Shown piece after piece: positions 1-5,026 of a DNA stretch of 5,361 nucleotides. Position 1 is the stretch's first letter. The number at the start of each line of letters is the position of its first letter. The DNA comes from Methanobacteriota archaeon (GTDB lineage Archaea; Thermoplasmatota; Thermoplasmata; RBG-16-68-12), in assembly GCA_005878665.1 (NCBI GenBank), contig VBLR01000062.1, positions 1 through 5,361 on the forward strand. The letters run 5' to 3'. The position numbers and the translations under genes are program-made. A model generated the notes under the pieces. The model did not search any database and was not told the DNA's origin. It worked only from the letters and a program-made list of their open reading frames with translations.

Positions 1-183
1 GAACCGTGCTCCCATCTGGAGGGCCTGACGCGCCGCGGTGTCCTCGCGGGTTTGGTTCACCGAGGAGGACTTCGCGCCCAGATCCTCGTCGGAGGGGAGA
101 TCCGCGTGGGCGATCCGATCGCTCCCGCGGAATCGACCGAAGCCCGCGCGGTTACTCCGATGACGAGCGCGGATGAGCACTAA
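1..183 (+). CDS. MOSC domain-containing protein, C-terminal fragment
   Basis: An open frame runs in from the left edge and stops at TAA 181-183, giving 60 residues; the start lies outside the window. It opens with EPCSHLEGLTRRGVLAGLVH followed by RGGLRAQILVGGEIRVGDPI. This matches the end of a MOSC domain: a conserved Cys (residue 3) in a PC-x-HLE setting, then an HRGGLRA turn (20-26) and a final beta hairpin with GGEIRVGDP (31-39). MOSC domains are named for the C-terminal domain of molybdenum cofactor sulfurase, and the Cys is thought to carry or transfer sulfur to the Mo centre; many small stand-alone members have no proven substrate. The last 18 or so residues (APAESTEARA onward) are a low-complexity polar tail. 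The missing N-terminus prevents a finer assignment. The fold is fairly certain from the motif pattern; the role is inferred. Confidence 0.85.
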   Translation, partial: EPCSHLEGLTRRGVLAGLVHRGGLRAQILVGGEIRVGDPIAPAESTEARAVTPMTSADEH

Positions 184-184
184 C

Positions 185-216
185 CGGTCCGAACGGATGC
201 CGTCGACAGCGGACCG
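185..216. repeat. Inverted repeat after the MOSC gene
   Basis: A perfect 7-base arm CGGTCCG (185-191) pairs with CGGACCG (210-216). The 18-base loop contains a smaller dyad, ACGG (193-196) with CCGT (200-203) around a 3-base loop. The repeat starts one base after the MOSC stop codon and ends before the TATA-like element of the next gene. It could be a transcript-end hairpin or a protein-binding dyad. No T-run follows, so it is not a classic bacterial terminator, and archaeal termination relies on T-runs rather than hairpins. In GC-rich DNA such a dyad can also arise by chance. Confidence 0.35.
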
Positions 217-233
217 TCTCGGCATCGGGCACA

Positions 234-242
234 TCCTTAACT
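234..242 (+). promoter_or_regulatory. TATA-like element for the DUF885 peptidase gene
   Basis: TCCTTAACT is the most AT-rich run in the 84-base gap and is centred about 30 nt before the ATG at 268. That spacing places transcription start at or near the start codon, as in leaderless archaeal mRNAs. No Shine-Dalgarno sequence lies just before the ATG (the preceding bases are ACCGCCGGCGC), which agrees with a leaderless transcript. The match to the archaeal TATA consensus is partial. Confidence 0.35.
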
Positions 243-267
243 GCCCGTCCGCAATCACCGCCGGCGC

Positions 268-1929
268 ATGGTGACGCCGCGGAACGAGACCGAGCGCGCG
301 GTGTTCGAGCTCTGGAAGGAATTCCGGCCGGACGAGGCGTTCGTCCTCGGCCTCGACGAGTGCGCGGGGCGCCTGTTCGTCCCGACCCAACGGCGGGTCG
401 AGGGCCTCCTGGCCAAGATCGCTCGGATCCAGAAGTCGGCAAAGAGCCCCATCGAACGGAAGCTCCTCGCCTCGTTCCGCGCGAGCCTCGAGCTCCGGGA
501 GCCCGCCCGTCTCCCGCAGACCCTGCTCGAATCCTTCTTCGGCTACATGATCAAGGAGGGCGTCCAAGCGGGTCACATGAGCGCCCTGGCGATGGACGGA
601 CGGAAAGCCCTCGACGCGAGCCGGAAGCGCACGCGCGGCCCGACGGCCCCCGGTATGCGAGCTCTCGTCCAGCTCGCGTGCAACGGCCTCAACGAGATCC
701 TGAAAGTCGTGGAGAGCGAGCTCCGCGACAAAGGTGCGCGGGCGGCGATCCAGTCGCTCGTCGCCGCGAACGGGCGATACGCCAAGGGATTCGACCTGCC
801 CGGATTCGCCCCCGAGGGAACGTTCGACGAGACCTATGCGCTGTTCAAACGAACGGGATGCGGACTCGGCCGATCCCGCTCGTACGCGCGCGCCCTCCGA
901 GATTTCTGGGACTACACGCAGACGCCGGGTCAGGTGGAGGCCGCCGGGCTCCGCATGATCCGCCGGGAGCTGCCGCATTTCAAGGCCTTGGTCGAGCGAA
1001 TGTCCAACGAACTCCGTTGTGAGGCGACCGCCGAGGCCGTGACGAAAGCGCTGAAAGAAAAGCGAGGCTTACGTCCGGATCAGATCCTTCCGTTCCTTCA
1101 GGAAGTCCGGGAACCCGCGCAGCGAGTCGCCGACCGACACCTCGTTGCGATCAACCCCGGCTACGCGACGGAAGTCATCGAGACGCCGCCATACTTGGCG
1201 AACTCGACGCCGTCCGGCGCGGCGTATGGGCTCGACACCCTCACGGACCATTCGCGGGAAATCTTCCTCGCGACGACGGACGAGCGGAGCGCCGCGCGAC
1301 CGTGTCCGGGAGAACTGCTGAACCTGCTCGTCCACGAGGAATACGGCCATTGCGTGCACGGCTCCAATTCGGCGAACCGGTTCGCTGCTTCACCAGACCT
1401 CTTGAGCCTCATTGGCTCGACATTCGTCTGCGTCTCCGAGGGGATCGCCTTTCAGCGGGAGCTGGAGTTCCTGCCCGTGCTGCAGGAAATCGCGGCGGGC
1501 AAGCTCTCCGGATCGGACGAGGATACCTTCGCGACGTCCCTGGAGCGCTGGGGCGGCATCGGGCGGGTCGCGCGGGAGTACGAGTTCCTCGCAGCGCTCT
1601 GGCGGATCGTCCGATTCTTGCGGGTCGTCGGGGACGCTCGAATCAATTCGGGCAAGCAGGATCTGGTTCGCTTCATCGAATGGGCCCATCGAACCACCGG
1701 GCTGGAGCGTGCCACGGTCTACTACCAGCTGTTCCCCGCCCACCAGATCATCGGACCCGGATACGCGTCGACGTACGCGATCATCGGTGAGCGGATCCGC
1801 GAGTTGCAGCAGGACGCCTTGAAACGAGGGAAGAACCTGCGCGACTTCAACGCGTACGCGAGCTCGATCGGGTGGCCACCCAAGTCGGTCTTCGAGGCCC
1901 AACTCGCGTCGTGGGTCGGGGCACGCTGA
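268..1929 (+). CDS. DUF885 family zinc metallopeptidase (HEEYGH variant)
   Basis: A 553-residue, mostly helical protein with no signal peptide or membrane segment, so probably cytoplasmic. The N-terminal half (ELWKEFRPDEAFVLGLDE, then long charged helices) and C-terminal half match the layout of DUF885 proteins, which are gluzincin-type peptidases of the wider M2/M3/M32 carboxypeptidase group. Catalytic elements: a beta-strand region with PPYLANSTPSGAAYGL, then HEEYGHCVH with H356, E357, H361 and H364, then SEGIAFQRE with E391 as likely third zinc ligand 30 residues after H361 (family form EGWALYxE). The end contains FPAHQIIGPGYASTYAIIGE followed by RIRELQ, equivalent to the family's W-P-G-Q-A-x-x-Y-x-I-G-x-x-x-I-x-x-L. 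The motif is HExxxH, one residue shorter than the usual DUF885 HExxPGH because Pro is missing. The ATG at 268 is the first usable start after an in-frame stop at 238-240; GTG 271 is an alternative. Family is fairly sure; substrate unknown. Confidence 0.85.
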   Translation: MVTPRNETERAVFELWKEFRPDEAFVLGLDECAGRLFVPTQRRVEGLLAKIARIQKSAKSPIERKLLASFRASLELREPARLPQTLLESFFGYMIKEGVQAGHMSALAMDGRKALDASRKRTRGPTAPGMRALVQLACNGLNEILKVVESELRDKGARAAIQSLVAANGRYAKGFDLPGFAPEGTFDETYALFKRTGCGLGRSRSYARALRDFWDYTQTPGQVEAAGLRMIRRELPHFKALVERMSNELRCEATAEAVTKALKEKRGLRPDQILPFLQEVREPAQRVADRHLVAINPGYATEVIETPPYLANSTPSGAAYGLDTLTDHSREIFLATTDERSAARPCPGELLNLLVHEEYGHCVHGSNSANRFAASPDLLSLIGSTFVCVSEGIAFQRELEFLPVLQEIAAGKLSGSDEDTFATSLERWGGIGRVAREYEFLAALWRIVRFLRVVGDARINSGKQDLVRFIEWAHRTTGLERATVYYQLFPAHQIIGPGYASTYAIIGERIRELQQDALKRGKNLRDFNAYASSIGWPPKSVFEAQLASWVGAR

Positions 1930-1960
1930 ATCGTCCACGAGGGAATCGTCGCCTCGATGG

Positions 1961-1972
1961 AATCCTTTATGC
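1961..1972 (+). promoter_or_regulatory. TATA-like element for the GcvT/DmdA-like gene
   Basis: AATCCTTTATGC is an AT-rich island in the 99-base gap after the peptidase stop. CTTTAT (1965-1970) resembles an archaeal TATA box. Transcription would start near 1993-1996, leaving a leader of roughly 33-36 nt that includes the GGAGG at 2010-2014. This suggests the methyltransferase gene has its own promoter rather than depending on read-through from the peptidase gene. Confidence 0.45.
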
Positions 1973-2007
1973 AGGCATCCGCGATTGCCGCGCGCTTCCC
2001 CCGATGA

Positions 2008-2015
2008 CAGGAGGA
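2008..2015 (+). promoter_or_regulatory. Shine-Dalgarno sequence with unusual spacing
   Basis: CAGGAGGA contains a perfect GGAGG at 2010-2014. The nearest in-frame ATG is 2029, 14 nt downstream, longer than usual. An in-frame TTG at 2017 is only 2 nt downstream, too close. An in-frame TGA at 2005-2007 rules out anything earlier. The ATG at 2029 is the more plausible start, but the spacing is a real oddity. Confidence 0.55.
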
Positions 2016-2028
2016 TTTGAGACCCACC

Positions 2029-3219
2029 ATGGCGGCTCGGAAAAGGGCGGGGCCGAAGCCGTCCGCCCCCAGGACGAAACGCTACGACATGGCGCTGATT
2101 CAGCGCGGCGCGCGTCTTCGCAGGTCCCCGTTCTTCGACAAGACTTGGGAGGCGGGATGCAAAGCCTATACGGTGTACAACCACACCTTCCTCCCGAGCT
2201 ACTACGACGATCCAGTGAAAGAATACTGGCACTTGCTCAAACACGTCGCCCTATGGGACGTCGCGGTCGAACGCAACGTCGAGATCAGCGGACCCGACGG
2301 ATTCGCGTTCATGCAGCTCATCACCCCGCGGGACATGACGAAGTGCCGGGTCGGCCAGGGCAAGTACGTCCTGATCACGGACGAGGACGGCGGCATCTTG
2401 AACGATCCGGTCCTGCTCCGCCTCGAAGAGAACCGATTCTGGATCGCGCTCGCGGACAGTGACATCCTGTTGTGGGCCAAGGGCGTCGCTCGCCATGCCG
2501 GCATGAAGGTGACGATCCGCGAGCCGGATGCCTCGCCGCTCCAGGTCCAAGGTCCGAAGTCGAAAGGCCTGATGGCGGACCTGTTTGGGGACAAGGTCAC
2601 CTCCCTGCCGTACTACTTCTTTACGAAGACGGACCTCGGCGGGATCCCTCTTCTCGTCACTCGAACCGGTTGGACGGGAGAGGTTGGCTACGAGTTGTAC
2701 TTGCTCGACGGCTCTCTCGGCGGGCAGCTCTGGGACGCCGTCGTGAAGGCGGGGAAGAGGTACAACCTCCGGCCCACGGGTCCCTCGGATATCCGCCGCA
2801 TCGAGGCGGGCATCCTGAACTACGGCGCGGACATGACGATCGAGAACAACCCCTACGAGGTGGGCCTCGGATGGACCGTCGACCTCGACAAGCCAGGCGA
2901 CTTCATCGGCAAGGCGGCCCTCGCACGCATCAAGGACGAAGGTCCGAAGTGGAAGCTCGTCGGCCTCGAGATCGAGGGCAAGCCGATCGAGTTCAACATG
3001 ACGAAATGGACCGTGACCGCCCGAGGAAGGCCGGTCGGCCGAGTCACCTCCGCGATTCATTCGCCGCGGTTGAAAGCGAACATCGGGTACGCGATGTTGC
3101 CGGTCGTGCACGCAGACATGGGCACTGAGCTGATCGTCGAGCATCCGGATGGGCCGCGAACCGCGACCATCGTCAAGAAGCCGTTTCTCGATCCGGGGAA
3201 AGAAATCCCGAAGGCGTGA
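2029..3219 (+). CDS. GcvT-family folate-dependent methyltransferase, DmdA-like
   Basis: A 396-residue protein of the aminomethyltransferase (GcvT/DmdA/YgfZ) fold, probably cytoplasmic. Motifs in order: RLRRSPFFDKTWEAGCKAYTVYN (29-51); a WDVAVERNVEISGPD block (76-90); LITPRD (97-102); DEDGGILNDPV (118-128), equivalent to the catalytic GGxxDD region of T-protein but with Asn-Asp; VQGPKS (173-178); TRTGWTGEVGYELY (211-224), the folate-side signature; IRRIEAGILNYGADM (255-269); a C-terminal barrel with DFIGKAAL (291-298) and GRVTSAIHSP. The N-terminal half, with LKHVALWDVAVERNVEISG and NRFWIALADSDI, resembles DmdA, which moves a methyl group from dimethylsulfoniopropionate to tetrahydrofolate, more than glycine-cleavage T-protein. 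No gcvH or gcvP is beside it. Residues 1-20 form a basic Lys/Arg/Pro tail not typical of the family. Start choice: ATG 2029; TTG 2017 would add four residues, ATG 2089 would remove the tail. Family is sure; substrate unproven. Confidence 0.92.
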   Translation: MAARKRAGPKPSAPRTKRYDMALIQRGARLRRSPFFDKTWEAGCKAYTVYNHTFLPSYYDDPVKEYWHLLKHVALWDVAVERNVEISGPDGFAFMQLITPRDMTKCRVGQGKYVLITDEDGGILNDPVLLRLEENRFWIALADSDILLWAKGVARHAGMKVTIREPDASPLQVQGPKSKGLMADLFGDKVTSLPYYFFTKTDLGGIPLLVTRTGWTGEVGYELYLLDGSLGGQLWDAVVKAGKRYNLRPTGPSDIRRIEAGILNYGADMTIENNPYEVGLGWTVDLDKPGDFIGKAALARIKDEGPKWKLVGLEIEGKPIEFNMTKWTVTARGRPVGRVTSAIHSPRLKANIGYAMLPVVHADMGTELIVEHPDGPRTATIVKKPFLDPGKEIPKA

Positions 3220-3241
3220 CGCGCCGGGCCGAGCAGGAAAG

Positions 3242-3982
3242 TCAGGGACCGCCAAAGACCGGAATCGCCGCACCGGTGATCGGGCCCGCGTCGTCCGAGC
3301 AGAGCCAGCGAATCACGCGAGCGACTTGGTCCGTCGTCACCCATTTCGAAAAGTTCGCCTTCGGCATCGCTTCCCGATTCGACGGTGTGTCCATGATCCG
3401 AGGCATGACGCAGTTTACGCGCACGTTCGCGGCCTTCAGCTCCTGCGCCAAGCTCTCGGTCAGCCGATTCACGCCCGACTTGCTCGCGGAGTAGAGGAAC
3501 GATTCTTCCTCCCCCTCGAGGGCCGCTTCGCTCGAGACGCTCACGATCGATCCTCTTTTCGCGGCTCGCATCGAGGGGACCACGGCTTTGCATGCGAGGA
3601 ACGCGGACTTGAGGTTCAAGGCCATCGCCCGATCGAAGTCCTCCGCGGAGGTCTTCTCGACGGGCCCCGCCATGTACCCGCCAACGGTATTCACGAGGAC
3701 GTCAATCCGCTTCAGTCGCGGGAGGATTTCCTTCGTGACCCGGTCCATCTCCCCCGGCTGGGTGACGTCCGCCTTGAGGAGTGTGACGTTCTTCCCGAGG
3801 GCCCCGAGGGTCTTCTCAAAGTACGGGATCTCGCGGTCCAAAAGATACACGGAGACGACCGTCGCGCCCGTTTCCGCGAAGGCTTTGCACACCGAAGAGC
3901 CAAGGTATCCCGTCCCTCCCGTCACGACGACGACTTTTCCGTCCAATCCGTCACCCGCCTCCAGTATGCCGTCGCGTTTCAT
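3242..3982 (-). CDS. Short-chain dehydrogenase/reductase, dihydropteridine reductase-like
   Basis: A 246-residue classical-length Rossmann-fold SDR, using NAD(P)H. Visible elements: beta-1 and glycine loop VVVVTGGTGYLG (17-28), of the TGxxGxxG type; LKADVT (69-74), adenine-side Asp; VNTVGGYMAGPV (97-108), equivalent to NNAG; N123 in LNLKSAF; catalytic S150 or S151 in VSVSSEAAL; Y164 and K168 in YSASK; and the end ITGAAIPVFGG (235-245). The segment DTPSNREAMPKANFSKW (198-214) closely follows the DTPxNRxxMPxADFSxW stretch of quinonoid dihydropteridine reductase (QDPR), and the glycine loop and VGGxxAG also fit. Unlike QDPR it keeps the full Ser-Tyr-Lys triad, so another ketone or enoyl substrate is possible. 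The ATG at 3982 starts 16 residues before beta-1; the frame stays open upstream for 39 more codons, but that extension has no SDR character and overlaps the divergent gene. It ends 22 bases from the stop of the DmdA-like gene, tail to tail. Confidence 0.92.
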   Translation of the reverse strand: MKRDGILEAGDGLDGKVVVVTGGTGYLGSSVCKAFAETGATVVSVYLLDREIPYFEKTLGALGKNVTLLKADVTQPGEMDRVTKEILPRLKRIDVLVNTVGGYMAGPVEKTSAEDFDRAMALNLKSAFLACKAVVPSMRAAKRGSIVSVSSEAALEGEEESFLYSASKSGVNRLTESLAQELKAANVRVNCVMPRIMDTPSNREAMPKANFSKWVTTDQVARVIRWLCSDDAGPITGAAIPVFGGP

Positions 3983-4007
3983 CAGTCTGGCGGGTTCCGT
4001 CCAAACT

Positions 4008-4016
4008 GGGAAATCG
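4008..4016. promoter_or_regulatory. AT-rich element in the middle of a divergent gap
   Basis: GGGAAATCG (GATTT on the minus strand) is the AT-richest short run in the 55-base gap between the SDR start (3982, minus) and the small gene's GTG (4038, plus). It lies 26 nt before 4038 and 30 nt before 3982, so one element could serve as the TATA-like box for both leaderless transcripts. The match to consensus is weak; position is the main argument. Confidence 0.3.
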
Positions 4017-4024
4017 GAGGGAGG
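4016..4024 (+). promoter_or_regulatory. Purine-rich Shine-Dalgarno-like run before a GTG start
   Basis: GGAGGGAGG contains two overlapping GGAGG cores (4016-4020 and 4020-4024). The nearer core ends 13 nt before the GTG at 4038, again a long spacing, close to the 14 nt seen for the GcvT-like gene. It supports GTG 4038 as the start only if transcription begins upstream of 4016; a leaderless transcript would not contain it. Confidence 0.4.
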
Positions 4025-4037
4025 CGATTGCCGAGGC

Positions 4038-4370
4038 GTGTCGGACGAGGTCCGCGAGGCGTTCGTCGCGCGGGTCAAGGCGATCGACCCGGTGTTCAAG
4101 CGAGGGGACCTGGAACGTTTCTGGCCGATGCTGCGCGAGCTGATCGGGATGGCCCCGGATCGCCGCGACCTCTCTCAGAAGAAATCTCATTACCTCGCGA
4201 GCTTGGCGGTTCGTTCCCTCGGCCGGGACGACCCGCGGTCTGCCCTCGCCTTCCTCGACTATGCCGACCGCTCGCTTGACCGGGCCCATCTCACCCCATT
4301 CCTCCTCGGAGAGCGAGCCGACTTCCGTCGCCAGGCCGACGTCGTCCTGAAGGCCCGAAGGCCACGCTAG
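4038..4370 (+). CDS. Small uncharacterised helical protein (110 aa)
   Basis: I do not recognise a family. The product is 110 residues, starting at GTG (VSDEVREAFVARVKAIDP) and ending at TAG 4368-4370. It is charged, has no signal peptide or membrane segment, no cysteines and no evident metal-binding cluster, and reads as four or five amphipathic helices: 2-18, 22-38 (GDLERFWPMLRELIGM), 46-61 (SQKKSHYLASLAVRSL), 66-80 (PRSALAFLDYADRSL) and 90-105. The pattern of long helices with Ala and Leu at turns vaguely recalls helical-repeat or helical-bundle adaptor proteins, but this is not an assignment. Codons show the strong G/C third-position preference of the neighbours, which supports real coding. 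The frame is open upstream to 3588, but that part lies antisense to the SDR and is a shadow. It is divergent from the SDR and convergent with the YaaA-like gene, with only 6 bases between stops. Confidence 0.7.
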   Translation: MSDEVREAFVARVKAIDPVFKRGDLERFWPMLRELIGMAPDRRDLSQKKSHYLASLAVRSLGRDDPRSALAFLDYADRSLDRAHLTPFLLGERADFRRQADVVLKARRPR

Positions 4371-4376
4371 CGAGAA

Positions 4377-4988
4377 TTACGCCGTCCCGAACTGCAGGAT
4401 TCGGGCGATGCGTTCGCCTCGAAGCGGCTGGCTTGCGCGGCCCATTCCCGGGAAGTCGATCGTCCGAACGTCGATCTCCTTGAGACCCGCGGCGTATCCG
4501 GCGACCGACTGCCGGTACTCCAACGAGAGCAGGTCGACGACGAGGTGGGGCTGCATCGACTCCAGGTACGCCGCCAGGATTCCCGGGAGACCGCGGTCGT
4601 GCCACCATCGGTTCATCTTGCCGAACGGCGGCGTCGGCTCCGCCATCGACAGGGCGTATGCGGGGACCGTGTCACGCGACGCGACCAGACCGCGGAGGCC
4701 CGAGGCTATGACGACTTCGACGTTCGGAGCGCGCTTCGACCACGCCTCGTCAGGAATGCTCATGTACATGTTGCCCTGGAAGCGACGGTACGCCGGAAGG
4801 AGTCCACCGGGGCGCACCGATCCTTGCGGGCTCTTGTGGAGGACTTCCTCCCGCAATCCTCCGAGCTTCGCGCGGACCGCTGCGGGCAACGCGGCGGCGA
4901 TCGAATCGACCTCGGGGGAATCGGTCGAGCCGCCCCTCGCCTTGCGTGTGCTCTCCGGGATCAACACGATGACTTCCGGTTTCGCCAT
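4377..4988 (-). CDS. YaaA/UPF0246 (DUF328) family protein
   Basis: A 203-residue soluble protein ending at TAA (4379-4377). The N-terminus VIVLIPESTRKARGGS (7-21) fits the family's LLPPSEGKxxGG opening. The centre has AYRRFQGNMYMSIP (66-79), equivalent to the (Y/F)xGxVYxxL segment, then VEVVIASGLRGLVASRDTVP (90-109), equivalent to the hallmark LSGLYGxLRPxDxIxPY, then WWHDRG (128-133) for the FWGD-like turn and HLVVDLLSLEYRQSV (148-162) for the VVNLASxEYxxxV strand. In E. coli, YaaA is induced under OxyR control during hydrogen peroxide stress and limits free iron and DNA damage; it binds DNA. This copy is about 50 residues shorter than E. coli YaaA (around 257), mainly in the N-terminal half and at the end, and has Ala112-Leu in place of the usual YRLxM arginine region (YALSM). 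The ATG at 4988 is preceded by ACGAGGTCG, a weak and very close GAGG. Family is likely; the peroxide role is carried over. Confidence 0.8.
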   Translation of the reverse strand: MAKPEVIVLIPESTRKARGGSTDSPEVDSIAAALPAAVRAKLGGLREEVLHKSPQGSVRPGGLLPAYRRFQGNMYMSIPDEAWSKRAPNVEVVIASGLRGLVASRDTVPAYALSMAEPTPPFGKMNRWWHDRGLPGILAAYLESMQPHLVVDLLSLEYRQSVAGYAAGLKEIDVRTIDFPGMGRASQPLRGERIARILQFGTA

Positions 4989-5002
4989 CGACCTCGTGAA
5001 AG

Positions 5003-5026
5003 CGCAATCGTGAATTAGCTCTTGCG
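5003..5026. repeat. Inverted repeat flanking the TATA-like element of the YaaA-like gene
   Basis: CGCAA (5003-5007) and TTGCG (5022-5026) form a 5-base inverted repeat with a 14-base centre that contains the TATA-like GCTAATTC (minus strand). The position would suit an operator where a dimeric regulator blocks TBP or TFB. The arms are short, so chance is a serious alternative. Confidence 0.25.
5012..5019 (-). promoter_or_regulatory. TATA-like element for the YaaA-like gene
   Basis: Read on the minus strand, GCTAATTC is centred about 27 nt before the ATG at 4988, the same spacing seen upstream of the peptidase gene. It suggests separate transcription of the YaaA-like gene rather than read-through from the partial gene upstream (stop at 5061, 72 bases away). 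Confidence 0.4.

Noticed and set aside
1390..2244. 284-codon minus-strand open frame across the end of the peptidase gene and the gap
   Set aside because: It is antisense to the well-supported peptidase and GcvT-like genes, is rich in Arg, Gly and Pro with no family signature, and is the kind of long antisense frame expected in GC-rich coding DNA.
2251..3273. 340-codon minus-strand open frame
   Set aside because: It lies opposite the GcvT/DmdA-like gene, whose conserved motifs cover the whole stretch; the antisense product is Arg/Asp-rich with no recognisable domain.
3588..4037. Upstream extension of the small plus-strand gene
   Set aside because: The frame is open but antisense to the SDR coding region; codon pattern and motif content support the SDR. 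GTG 4038 is the first start clear of it.
3983..4099. 39-codon N-terminal extension of the SDR
   Set aside because: The extension is Ser/Thr/Pro-rich with no SDR features, and it overlaps the divergent small gene. The ATG at 3982 leaves the usual 15-20 residues before the glycine loop.
3149..4279. 376-codon plus-strand open frame
   Set aside because: It runs opposite the SDR, overlaps the GcvT-like C-terminus in another frame, and its product is a low-complexity Arg/Gly/His-rich sequence.
4408..5018. Plus-strand open frames of 157 and 201 codons
   Set aside because: Both are antisense to the YaaA-like gene, which has recognisable family motifs along its length; the antisense products have none.
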